From contig OU612067.1 in assembly GCA_914767715.1 (NCBI GenBank), positions 21,426,162-21,490,161 on the forward strand: a stretch of DNA of 64,000 nt. The letters are read 5' to 3'. The first letter of the stretch is position 1; every line of letters begins with the position of its first letter. Below, one piece after another: positions 22,601 through 35,300 of this stretch. The position numbers and the translations under genes are program-made. The notes under the pieces were generated by a model, which was not told the DNA's origin, did no database searches, and was given only the letters and a program-made list of their open reading frames with translations. Origin of the DNA: Membranipora membranacea (taxonomy: Eukaryota; Bryozoa; Gymnolaemata; Cheilostomatida; Membraniporidae).

Positions 22601-25600
22601 TATAATCGTTTTGTGCTCCTCCGACAGACCGTCGGTTTCACCGGGTGAATCGTCAGCTGCAACATCAGTACCAACAAAAACATTTATATGAGTTTCAACC
22701 TACGTATGTGGTTGGTGATACTGCCTATTAGATATACATCCTAACACAAAAGTTTCTCCGTAAATCATGACAAGGACATGAAAATCTATGAAGTAATTTC
22801 TATATGAGCTTTGCATATATCTATGAAACACGTTCACAAACCCAGAGAAAGCATGGTTATAAAGTGAGTTCCGTTAATTTCTGTTGAACTATGCAGCAAT
22901 TTATTTTAATAGGGTGAATAAGCAAGAGCCTTGCGTAGCAAAAGACTACCTTGTCTAGCCAAGGGGCCTTCCGTTTGAGGAAAACAGAGTATGTTCGGAA
23001 TGTTATGGTAAAAGAAATATGATGTAAATGCAGAACATGAAGCACAAGCCAGCATGACGACAATATCAAGGATTACAAACGCACTTGGAGATTTTTGGCA
23101 TAGGGAGCGGGATGTAGCTTCTGATAACACATCACCACTATCTGTGAGTACCCATTCTCCATTTGAGCGGCACTCAATACTCAGTTTATTACCACCGTAT
23201 TTTGTCTCATAACCAGCTTCACAGCTTATATTAAATACTGTTCCGTATGTATGATTAGTAGATAGTGTCAAGTTAGGTGGTACAACAGCATTAGTAATGT
23301 AAGCAGCCTTCTGGCATGGCACTAGTAAATGAGAAAGAAAATATGGTGCAATAAATAAGAGTATATCCCTACCCTGGGGCAATGACTATGACATGACACT
23401 CCCGCTGTTCCCTGTCCACAGCAATTCAAGCGTGAAAACAAGTGTTTGTCATTTTAGGATGCTGTGCTCGCTTGCTCTGTTTATATAAGATTACAATGTA
23501 GAAATGATTTCTTTCTGCAGATATAGCCTTACTTATTTCAGATTTGCCTGAGAATGGTTCATGCAATTCTCTTGATTTTTTTACATGTGTTACCAGAACA
23601 TATGGGCCACAGTCTAGGCATTTATTCATGTAGTCAGTCAATGGATTTTGCAGATATATTTGATTTAGTGGCTAACATTCCTTTGTGAGATGAGTAAGAC
23701 AAGGTACACACAATACTAGATAGCCCTTACATCAAACAGAGTTTCCTATGTCCTTTGGTCATTCTAAGCTGACCAAAGGAAGGTGTCAGATTTATGAAAT
23801 TTGTCATTCACAAGCTGAAAACTAGATAAAAACACCCCAAAAACAGCCTTCTTTTCTTCCTCCCCCTCCAACATAATCTTTTTGTGAACCATGAAAATAA
23901 TCATTATTACCAATCACCTCAATCAAGATATTTACTTGAGAACATTTGCTCCAATTTAAGAGGTAAATGTGGCTATAGAGACGGCCCAAAAAGTGTCCAG
24001 TTCATAGCGCCATATGGACATGTCTCTTCTATACATATGCTAAGCAAAAATAACCCAACCATCTGCATGAATGATGGGGCCTTTATTTTAGATTGAGCTT
24101 AACGTTATAACATGAAAACTCAGGTCCATACTCTAGTACTCAACTACATCAGTGAAACTCCACCCATAATCTCAGCTATCATATAGTTAACCTACCAGGC
24201 GTTTAGTCGCTGGCAAAATAGTAAGTGGTAAGATCACCACAGTTGCATTTATATCACCTTCCCTTGGTAGTCAAACTATCGTTAGTCATGTTTCCCCTCA
24301 AACGCTATGATAAGGCCAATGTCACTTAGTTGATCCTACAGTGTACTTTATAGTTTTTTACCAAATCTTGCAATAAGATCCTACGATATCCTCTCGAGTA
24401 AGATCCATACTAACTCGATACTCAAAAATTTGAATTCATTTTCAAAGAAACTGATCTGTGCATTGACATAGACTGCACTTATTCAGTAATATTGATAGTC
24501 CATGTTTAGATGTGCTGAGTAACTGTGGTGCACAAATAGACAAGATCTGATGCCACAAAACAGAAAGCTTCTCCAAGTCACCCACTGCTAACACATTTCA
24601 ATACTACTCTTTAGGAGGCCGTCAAATTCATTTGGATTTTTTATCACCCTGAAGACTGGAATAACTAGATAACACATTTATTTACATGGATCTACTTTAA
24701 GACATGCAAATACTAGTTTTTGATGTAAAGAGAACTGTTTATCTGAGTAAGTCTTGTGTGTCAAAACATCTTGAAGTTTGTAAAGATTGCTAAAAAAAAT
24801 CCTCACAACTCAAAATCACTTGTTAGTAATCATCACATGATTTTGATTTTTACATCATTGAGATGCCTGAAATGTCTAGATCTAAAATATTTTTATTTGA
24901 AGTTTCAGTGAAATTTGGAAATGCATAATTTTCATGAAAAACAAACAGGCTACCTGTGTAAATTTTGAATTTCCTATTGAAATTCTATTGAAAGCCACTA
25001 ATCATAAAGCTCATAATTGAAGCGTAACACTCGTTTTCATGCGGCCGCTTGCCTATTCAACTGAAGACCGCAGTTTGATAGGAGTGTCATATCTTAGTAT
25101 TTATAATCTTTGCCTGGGGTGAAGTTGTGAGGAGTTGTTTATGAGGAAGCCGGCAAATATCAGTTCAGATTGAATACCCTTTGTCACAGACACAGACTGT
25201 GATTTTTGTGAGATTTTGAACGACCTGACAAGGTCATTGACATGTTGTGTAGGTTAGTGACCTCTAGTGCTGGCAGGTTTTATGAGTGCCAATAGAAAAA
25301 ATTCAGTCATATCATAAGCTAAACCAAAATGTGGCGAGGAAGAGTCATTAATAAATTTTGAGAACATTAAACTTACCTTCCTTGCAGCTAGGCACAGCTG
25401 ACCAGGATTTATCACTGAGACATCTAAGACCTTCTGTCACTGTTTTAGATAATCCTACATCACAGGAATAGTCAACTGTATCTCCGTATTTATATACCTG
25501 TGTGGAGTTGTTCAGCTTGCCGTTGGTTATATTATAGATATCATCAAAATTACACTGAACTGCAAGAATAAGACGTAAAACTTGTGATGTTTGAGACTTG

Positions 25601-28071
25601 GTTGTCAGCAATTGTATGGATATGGAGATAAAAGCGAGGAGATCTAAATTTCTGGATATTGTTTGATTTAAATACCTCTGAAACTTTTTGCATCAATTCA
25701 TTTCAAGATCCATTTACACAGAGGCCATCGTTACCTCGCTGACACTCCAGCTGTTCACTGATATCCGTATCATTCCATGTCCAGGGTATATTATCCTCAT
25801 CTGTAGAGTTACATGTGATAATTACGGACTGCTGACCAGCAGACTCATAACCTTCCTCACATTCCAGAGATATGGTACGGTTCTTACTCACTACTGTTTG
25901 GGTAGCATTTTGTGGTACAGTTGGGCTCTTGATGCACCAGGGCACTGAAAAACAGTTACCATGAAACATCGAGAAGAAAAGCGAGGAACTGTGATCTGTT
26001 TCAGCAGTAGGTAGCATCCATTATGCAAATATGTTGCTAATACTTTCCGGAGTGATAACTGGCCAAATCAATAGCAATATTGCCTTGTCATTATTTGCAA
26101 ATTGAATTATGCCTTAACATGTATGATTGATATAAAATAAGGCTTTGAGAAAGAACAATAGGCTACCTGGTACACATTTTATCGACTCCACACCAGACCA
26201 TTCTGCAACCTTCTGTGCATCATTGACATCACAGCTGATAGAAGAGGGTGAGTCAGCACTAAAGCTGAAGTCTGGTATACACTGATAATTCACCTCAGTA
26301 CCAGGTAATATGAGTGTGTTAGTAGGTGTGGGTGATGATGTAGTTCTGTTAATCAGAGGAGCTGTGTCACACTGGAGCACTGGAATGAATTGCTAAATAT
26401 TACAAATTCCTTTCATTTAGCTACATGTATCAAATTCTAGCATCATCTGTTGCTCAATATTGTGCATCGTAAACTGCCGTGCTTTAGGAATGATACATAC
26501 ATACAATAAACCTAGTCTATAGACTGGACACCATATACAGCGAAAGTGAGACACTTATGGGAGACATTAAGACAATGGACTGTGTACTTGCAATGATTCT
26601 ATCATAGATTTGCAGCCCACATTCAAGGTTTTTTGTTGATAACTCAATCAATTTTGGATCAATTCTATTCAATAAAAAACCTTGATTGCAGACTCCAAGG
26701 CAATGATGACACCAATGCAGTGTCCTGTCTAGGTTTGAATTAAAACAAATTAAATTAAATTTATTTAAATTATATAGATTAAAACGTAATCCAGCGCTAA
26801 TTACTAAAACGCTCGTCCTCTGCCTTACAGCCGTATTATGTTTCAGTTTATTCGAACGGAGTTGAAATTGCTCATGAAGAATTATCATCTCTCACCAGTG
26901 TACTTGTAATTGAAGCGTATTGTGTCTCCATCATCTTCAAGTCCTTCACGATATGTTTGAACCTCGATCTGACCATTACCATCTGAAGTTCTAAGAACTT
27001 CATCGTTTCGTCTAACAGGTCTTGAGTCTCCAATTGTTAAATAATACTCCTCGGCAGAAGGAGCATTGTAACTAAAATCTTTCGCTTCAAACCGAACAGT
27101 AGCGTTTGCAGGAAACAATTTTATATTAGCTGAACATGATTTTCGGTAAGACGATACTCTAGCACTTGGTGGATCAGAACTGACATATCCTGCCAAGACT
27201 GTGTCTCCTGCTGTTTGTGCCAAACCATTACAGATGAATACTGTGAAAAATAAATCCATTTAAGTGTTATTGTTAAACTTTGTACTTTTTATGTGTGTCT
27301 GACTATGAAAAAGAAGTAGAAAACAAACTTAAGCAGTGAACAGCAGTGCGCTAAAAGATCATGCCATCTCACCAACCGAAAAAAAAAGCATGTGTCAATA
27401 GCAATAATTCTCAGTTCACTTCTCGGAGTTGTGCCATTGCATCCAACAATCCTATATTATATTCCACCACTGACACCCTATGCAACACAGTGTACAAGTA
27501 ATTGCACTTTGCCCTTGTCAGTACACGTTTACAGTGCAGCATGAAGCTATTTATTAGATTAGATACATAATGTAAGCTTCAACTTATGAATATCAAGAAT
27601 TGGAGCTATGCTAGTTAGTACTGTCCACAACAAGGGTCTTTACTGGCTGACCTACCTGTACCTACCTGTAAAGTAGAAGTTGATGGTAAATGATGGTATA
27701 TCTCCAGTAGCAGTTATAGTTATACGATCCAGTTCGTTGAAGTCAAAGACATGAATTTCACTATTGGGTACAATACAGAAGGACTGTGACATAATGTCTA
27801 TGTTGTAATCAGGGCACTCCTCAGCAGATCCTATCCTTATTCCTTCAATAACAGCATATCTGTGTACTTTACCAGTCGGTTTCATAAGAGTGATGGTACA
27901 TGGCGGACTGGAGTCTCCCTCAATATGCTGTATTCTACCAAATGTACTGGCGGATATAACTCCTGTGGTCTGACAAAGTTCGTGGGTTGGAAGATGAAAA
28001 TTGTCGGAACATGATCTTCCCAAAATTCCGGCCACAATTAGTAGTTTGAATACCAAGGGAGATCCTGCCAT
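19649..28071 (-). CDS. Receptor A: CUB-CUB-sushi type I membrane receptor, tail class 1
   Basis: The phase-consistent exons, 5' to 3', are: 28071-27666 (signal peptide MAGSPLVFKLLIVAGILG and a four-Cys CUB-like domain), 27240-26896 (second CUB-like domain), 26379-26167, 25944-25735 and 25559-25377 (three sushi domains with four Cys and a Trp each), 22656-22518 (helix around IIGVVIPGVFIIVASIVLAV, then RRR), 22141-22110, 21321-21253, 20389-20242 and 19886-19649. Together they give 660 codons in frame. The cytoplasmic tail has tyrosines in GAYAEL, DNQYAMERP, SPIYEPAPAVPVR, NDLYEQTP and NDLYDSKP, plus a basic KKSSKKNKNKG run, suggesting SH2/SH3-partner docking (inference). An extra sushi exon (23321-22906) is a candidate alternative terminal exon, listed separately. 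Sushi and CUB domains bind proteins or glycans outside cells, but the ligand is unknown. It is head-to-head with receptor B, 4.3 kb away, and is the closest relative of receptor D in its 3' half. Confidence 0.8.
22906..23321 (-). CDS. Receptor A alternative terminal exon: fourth sushi plus second membrane anchor
   Basis: The acceptor (CACTAG, phase 1) fits the end of sushi exon 3. The exon encodes a sushi domain (VPCQKAAYIT ... SLCQ) and, with no usable GT donor after its last Cys, reads on through KSPSAFVILDIVVMLACASC, a helix-length hydrophobic segment, to a stop. AATAAA begins three bases after the first base of the stop codon. Joined to exons 1-5 it gives 590 codons in frame. Skipping it joins sushi 3 directly to the helix exon at 22656, also in phase. 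Receptor D keeps the same open frame and AATAAA. It may instead be a dead exon whose donor was lost in the common ancestor of A and D. Confidence 0.5.
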
Positions 28072-30932
28072 AGTTGCAGTTATCGGTAGACATCCATACA
28101 GTGCTAAATAAAAGAAATCATAGATGCTATATGAAATACACCGGCGAAAACAAATAACATTACTTTAAAGTTACAGTAGACAACGCTCATAAATGTATGT
28201 ACAACAAACCATTTCATGTTTATTTCGTTTGTTTAATATATTCTATCAAAAACAATTTATATATTTTATTACCTCACCCAATGAACTCCCTCTCTGAAAG
28301 TTCAAGTTAGAGTGCTCTGATCAAGGATGTCAAGAAATCCTTGCTCTGATGAATAGCCTGGAGGTAAGTCCAAAAATCTTGCCGGTGACTGATGTTTTAT
28401 ATTCACTTTTTTTTATGCAAAACACATTCAGGAATCAGGACTGGCTGTCACTGATCACAATGTTTTTTCTGACAGTACTCCTTGGTCACTTGAATTGAGA
28501 AACTCAATTTCAATTGGTCAATCATTTCAGCCTATGTAGTTATTAATATACATTTGCAGGAAAGGACAACTCTTTGATCTGTTAGCTCTTTTGATTGCAA
28601 AAAATAGATCAATATTGTTAGTCTTTATCTTCCAGTCCATACTTGCCAAGTCTCCCGATTTAGGCGTGACCCTCCAGATTTTTACACCCACCTCCCACTT
28701 TTTGTAAATCTCACTATTTCCTCCAGATTTTAGAGAAAACAGTTCAATTGCAATTTTTTGATAGTTATCCAAGCACATGTTGTTGTTGACTAGTTACTGT
28801 TAAGGTCTTTGCACACAAAATTGAAAGAATTATCAAATTAAATAATCCTAACAAATTTACCTGTTTCGTTAAGATTCAGCCTATTATTGTAAATGACCAA
28901 TAGCATCCTCTCATAACTCACAACACTGACTGTCATTGGTCACAATATAAAGTAGCTAGTCAAGTGCATACATTTAGTTTTTATTTCCTTTCAGATCAGA
29001 CATTTTTTAGTATTAATTTTGTACCGTCTACTCTAGTTAAATTTGAGTGAAGGGAAATAGAAACCTAACAATTCCAAAGGTAGGTCCACTACAATTTAAC
29101 AAAGCTCGGACCAAAGACTTTGAAACATATTTAATGTTAGTCAAACAGGAATATAGTACCTTATCTGGATTCTCACTGTCTGTGACTGAGCACATTTTCA
29201 GATCTTGATGATGCATGGGCACTTGTAGCCATGGGCCCCTGTGACTTACATGCTTCTACTTTGCCAATGGGGTTTTTGATACTGGACATTGACAATGTAA
29301 AGGCATGTATGTAAGAGTCCCAGGGGCCCATGGATTTATTGTAATTGTTTATAGTGTATTTCACCTCAGTTTGATATTAAAGTACGAGTACAAACATGAA
29401 ATTATTTGGGGTCAAATATAGCTTTTTAGCCCTTCCTAGTGGTTGGAAACGCTCTCAGAGTTGTTGTGCAGTATCGCCGTAAAATGGAATCTCCCTATTT
29501 TGTATTTAGATTACTTGGCAAGTATGTCTTCCACATTTCTTCTTTTTTATATATATTCCATATTTATTTATTTTTGTTTATCTTGGCACACTCGGAAGAA
29601 CATCATTTTAATGATGAAGATTGCTTGTCAATAAACGTTCAAAAAAAAACAATTATTATGTGAGCCAAAAAAGGAATTGGGCCTTTATTCCTCTCTGTTT
29701 TAAGACCAGAGTCTAGTTTCATTGCCATTGAGTGTTCCTCTATGCAAAGTGTCTGTCTTACTCATTGCTTTATGTTTATAATTAGGTCGATGGTGTATTC
29801 ATAGGTAAGGCCAGGGGGCCATAGCCCTACCATATTTTTCAATAGAAACCAGAAACATGCGCGCTTTCTTTCAGCACCATGGCCTCCTCAAAATATGCCA
29901 AATATGGACCAGGCTCGAAAAAGCAGCCTCTTAACACTGCTCTAGATTGGTTGAGGAGGATGAATTACCTTGTGAAACTTGATCTCGACAAGCTCACGGC
30001 GTCTCATCTCAGAAGGATTTTACTGTAAAACCCCCAATTTCAAAATCCAGAATTGTAAATTATTTAATGCAGAACAGTATCAATCACAGATAGGTATCAG
30101 ATATTATATGTCCCTCAAATTCAGTTGTTACTGTAGCTAATTGCTTGCGGGTAGGCGCTATAGAGCCCCTCCCACACCCACACCCACCCGCCTGGCCCCA
30201 CTTCTTTGAAACCCATGGATAACGCCCGCCAGGCAGAATGCCAAACAATAGATGATGATCTAAAGCTAATGCTTTCAGATTGTGTGTCAGGTTGCACTAA
30301 CTACTATCGTTGCAGTATTAAAATGGTATCACTTGATCATTTTTGATTTATCAAATCTGTCTGCTGACGAGTCATCTTAGGCTCATCAGTAGAATGGGGG
30401 CAACTTTACAGTGAGTGAATATACTACACACACACACAAAGAAGCTGATGGAAGGGAAAGGAGAAGGCGATTCTGGCGCAATATTCCACTAGGAGTTCTG
30501 CAACGTGAGTCAAGTAAGTCACACAAAGAAGCTTGGTCATACAAATTAACAAGCACACTTAACTTGTCCAATCTTCTTACCTCAGAAAATGGGTTGCTGA
30601 GGTCATTAGCAAGCCTGCTGATCACAACGTGCTGTACTCACATACCATTCAGCAGTCGACAGTCAGCACATATGTATCATGATTTCATAGGCCAATTCTA
30701 GATGTGTTTAGCCAACTTCCTGTTTGCCAGATATAAGAATGTCTGTTATGCTGTCAACTGTCCATCCATGATTTAGACAGACCCAAGTACACAAAGGAAA
30801 TATTATGATGTAAATTAACAGATATTCATAGGTAAATTTGTTTGTTCGTGCTCACTGCTAATACCAATTTGCAACTCAATGGATCAGTCTTAGTTTGGCT
30901 CCAGAATTACCTATTCTTATACTCCAGGATAT
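28072..30932. other. Intergenic between receptors A and B (left part), no gene seen
   Basis: No exon-like frame. It holds a CATACTTGCCAAG motif at about 28637 whose inverse CTTGGCAAGTATG lies at about 29514-29527, possibly the ends of a decayed 0.9 kb element without a matching target duplication. It also holds an inverted pair around CATGGGCCCCTG (about 29230) and CAGGGGCCCATG (about 29320). Promoters for the divergent A and B genes could lie anywhere between 28072 and 32329, but none is recognisable. Confidence 0.45.
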
Positions 30933-31370
30933 GTGTGATCACCAGTCTAGCAGTATACCCTTGACCTGTTGAAGTAGTATCAAACTATGATAAGATATAT
31001 ACATTCAAAGCAGCAAACATATTATCACGATGTTCCCCATATGTAGATATGACATCGATTTGAGGGCTTATCAATACATGGGAAAAGCCATTAGATGGCA
31101 TCGATTCGCGTTTACTCATTCGAATTAGGGAACCACATTCATACAGATTGGCGGCGTAGATGAGTTGATGGTATGAAAGACTCCAATGCGGAAGGCCCGG
31201 GCGGCATTTCTTTCTTGAAGTATAATCTGAAGTACAATCTACTGTTGAGTCAATGCACAGTCCACACCAAGCTATGCACACAATGCACATAAATGTGACC
31301 TGTTACGCCAGTAGTCATTTACCTTATCAGATTGACGTACAAAAGATAACAATCTGATAAAAAATGTTAA

Positions 31371-31747
31371 AGGGCAACCAAGGTTTCAAACAACTTCTCA
31401 TTGATGGCCATTGATTAACAGCAGATTGCACCTTCTGCATGGGGAAAAAGACAAAATATAATTCGGATGATTATTCAGCCAGAATTCTTGTGAAACGTTT
31501 CTTCCATCAGGTACTCGAACTCAGCTAAAAGAGAATACCACATAGCAGTTTCTTGTTCCTGTTATTATTTAGCCTGTGCTCTATAATTATTACAGAAAAG
31601 TCTTGGAACCTCCCCTAAACTGAAGTGTTACCCAGCTTAGAGTCAGCAACTACTTTGAGTTTTGCATCGAGTAATGCACAAAGCTGATGCTGTCCAGCAC
31701 ATTATTTGCTACCCATTAATGCATTGCTGCGAAACCTTGGTTGCCCT
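31371..31747. mobile_element. TTAA-flanked MITE, copy 1 (377 bp)
   Basis: The ends are AGGGCAACCAAGGTTTC and its inverse GAAACCTTGGTTGCCCT, flanked by TTAA on both sides (31367-31370 and 31748-31751), as in piggyBac-type non-autonomous elements (family knowledge). The corresponding place in unit 2 (about 42720) lacks it. A second 377-bp copy lies at 61670-62046 in the opposite orientation. Confidence 0.8.
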
Positions 31748-32329
31748 TTAATGTTAAGCTAAGCTAAGTTAAACTACGATCATTCATTCAATATATTCCA
31801 ACAAGGAAGTTGTCCGATATGTTCATTTTAAAACGAAGTGGTTAGTTAGCGAATGACCAAACACAAACTTGCAAATAGCAGGTGATCAAGACACTCGGTG
31901 TGTAGCCGCATAACTAAGTATACTGCTTTGATTGAATATTGGTATCTGAATTGGTAAGCATATCATGGTCATTCATTCCTGTATCTATGCTAGTTTTTTT
32001 CTGGAAGGTGAATAGGCATGATGATGGTTTATTATGGTATATATCAGGCAAATTACACAATAATTAATGTGCTGGAGATCCTGTTATAAACAAATTAAAG
32101 GGTAGGCTAATTGTTGCTCATCAAAAATAAAGGTGATCAATATATCGGCTGATGATATTCAATATATGAGGCCTTCATTGAAGAGGGTATCTGTGTGTCA
32201 ACTAATAAAGATCACCCGCAAAAATCTAAATGTACTTAAAAGAGGAACGATCACTTGATACTGCTATCTACTTCTAGGTATACCTGTAGAGGGAAACTGG
32301 ACATATCAAAGCAATAGAAGCCAAAAAAG

Positions 32330-35300
32330 ATGTTGAGCGCTTCTTCTACAGTAAAACGCTGCCTTGGGCGAAATTTAACTGTCTTCATTTGCGGAAGAAC
32401 AATTGCTGCTTTCGTATTTTTCCCACTCATTATATGTACAACTTCACAGCTTCCAACTCATAAACTGTGTGAGGAAACAGGAGTTATACCCACCAGTACA
32501 TTTGGTAGCATACAGTACACTAGGGGAGACTCCAGTCCGCCATGTACCATCACTCTTATGAAGCCAACTGGTAGAGTACACAGATATGCTGTTATTGAAG
32601 GAATACGTTTAGGATCTGTTGATGAATGCCTTGACTATAACTTAACAGTTATGTCACGGTCCTTCTGCATTGTGCAAGATAGAGAAATTCATGTCTTTGA
32701 CTTCAACCAAATGGATCGAATTACTATCAATGCTACAGGAGATATACCATCATTTAGCATTAACTTCTACTTTACAGGTAGGTACAGGGAGGTCACAATT
32801 ATCAACTTATCATGATACAAAGAGCTATGCTTATATAAGCATAGCTCTTTGTATCATGATCCTGGCCTAAGACAATGTCACAATTAGTCTGAGCCCCACA
32901 GACTCTTGCCCCCCTGTCCAACGGCCCCCCCCCGGCAACGGTATTGTCCTTGATTAGGTACAGATACAAATCTTCTGTTTCAGCACCTCTTAATGATTGA
33001 CAAAAAAAACCGAGGGAGGTGGGGCAACTAATACGCCGTTGCTAAAGTAATAATTTGTAGACACTAGTCCAATTCCAAACATCGATAATAAAGAATCTGA
33101 GGCCCGGTCTTAGGTTCTAATTTTATTGTTGAGCCTACCTCAATTGGGCCTTAATCCTTATCCTATAGCATAATATAATCTGGCTGAATTTTAGGGCTGA
33201 CTTATCTTAGCCAGTGTTTTAATAGACTCACCAACCAGGAGAGGTTAACTCCGAAATATACAACTCGTTGTCCTTCTGTAGAGGGCTATAGATATATAGA
33301 AATATAGAGCTAAGGTAGTTATAGAGATCTTTTCTCCTGAGGCTTACAGCTCTTAAAGCTTATCGCTTCCACATGACAGCCAACCCTGGCTGATGTAATT
33401 ATGGTAGTCACCAAAATGGTTTTTTTTTCCAACTTACATTCAACTTATTTCCTATAGTTGCTATGATACACACATGGTGAATGTTGACACTATATATACT
33501 CCATTGTTAGGCCGAGCAATAACATGTTATCAATATTATATTTTTAACAGTATTCATCTGTAATGGTGCGGCACAAACAGCAGGAGACACAGTCTTGGCA
33601 GGATATATCAGTTCTGACCCACCAAGTACTAGAGTATCGTCTTACCGAAAATCATGTTCAGCTAATATGAAATTGTTTCCTGCAAACGCTACTGTTCGGT
33701 TTGAAGCGAAAGATTTTAGTTACAATGCTCCTTCTGCCGAGGAGTATTATTTAACAATTGGAGACTCAAGACCTGTTAGACGAAACGATGTAGTTCTTAG
33801 AACTTCAGATGGTAATGGTCAGATCGAGGTTCAAACATATCGTGAAGGACTTGAAGATGATGGAGACACAATACGCTTCAATTACAAGTACACTGGTGAG
33901 AGATGATAATTCTTCATGAGCAATTTCAACTCCGTTCGAATAAACTGAAACATAATACGGCTGTAAGGCAGAGGACGAGCGTTTTAGTAATTAGCGCTGG
34001 ATTACGTTTTAATCTATATAATTTAAATAAATTTAATTTAATTTGTTTTAATTCAAACCTAGACAGGACACTGCATTGGTGTCATCATTGCCTTGGAGTC
34101 TGCAATCAAGGTTTTTTATTGAATAGAATTGATCCAAAATTGATTGAGTTATCAACAAAAAACCTTGAATGTGGGCTGCAAATCTATGATAGAATCATTG
34201 CAAGTACACAGTCCATTGTCTTAATGTCTCCCATAAGTGTCTCACTTTCGCTGTATATGGTGTCCAGTCTATAGACTAGGTTTATTGTATGTATGTATCA
34301 TTCCTAAAGCACGGCAATTTACGATGCACAATATTGAGCAACAGATGATGCTAGAATTTGATACATGTAGCTAAATGAAAGGAATTTGTAATATTTAGCA
34401 ATTCATTCCAGTGCTCCAGTGCGACACAGCTCCTCAGATCAACAGAACATCATCACCAACACCTATTAACACACCTATCTTACCTGGTACTGTGGTGCAT
34501 TATCAGTGTATAGCAGACTACATGTTTAGTGATGACTCACCCTCCTCTATCAGCTGTGATGTCAATGAGACATTGAAGGCTGTGGAATGGTCTGGTATAG
34601 AGTCATTAAAATGTGTACCAGGTACTGTAACAATAAGAATTAGTACTTTATTTATCATACAAATTTAATTGAAATTCAAATAAGAAGTCAAGAAGATATT
34701 GATGCTGAGTAGCTCAGGGTAACATCTAACAATTTCAGAAATATATCTTTTTGTAGAAGGACGTTTCTTCTTGTCATAAGTGAATCATACATGATTGCTC
34801 TGTTTCTAAATTGTATCCTGTGATTGATTTCAGTGTCCTGGTGTATCATGAAGCCGATACCTCCACAAAACACCATCCAAACAGTAGTGAGTAAGAACCG
34901 TACCATATCTCTGGAATGTGAGGCAGGTTATGAGTCTGCTGGTCAGCAGTCCGTAATCATCACATGTAATTCTACAGATGAGGATAATATACCCTGGATA
35001 TGGAATGATACAGATATCAATGAACAGCTGGACTGTCAGCGAGGTGAGTCTTGCTTGTGAGTATATGGATCCTGAAATGAATTAATGCAATAAGGTACAG
35101 AGCTATTGCATCCATCCATGTCCAAATATTTGCATCTCCTAGCTTGTATGGGGATGTAGCTACTAAAGGTTGATCTGTCAAGCAGGGCGCACCGTCTTAG
35201 GCAGGGAGGTTCATGGTGAAAGCCTAAACACGTTTATATATTGCTGTCTACATATTCACTAGCTCGTACTTTAAGGTTAAAAGATCTTTATTTACGCTGG

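Noticed and set aside
26517-26888. 123-codon open frame on the minus strand, repeated with an identical protein at 33903-34274 on the plus strand
   Set aside because: It starts one base beyond the exon 2 donor dinucleotide and lies in intron 2 of receptors A and B. Its conservation is explained by near-identical DNA over the whole intron, and it is not preserved in C or D.
28637-29527. 0.9 kb transposon bounded by CATACTTGCCAAG inverted ends
   Set aside because: The ends match, but no consistent target duplication and no internal similarity to other copies could be seen, so it is mentioned only in the intergenic entry.
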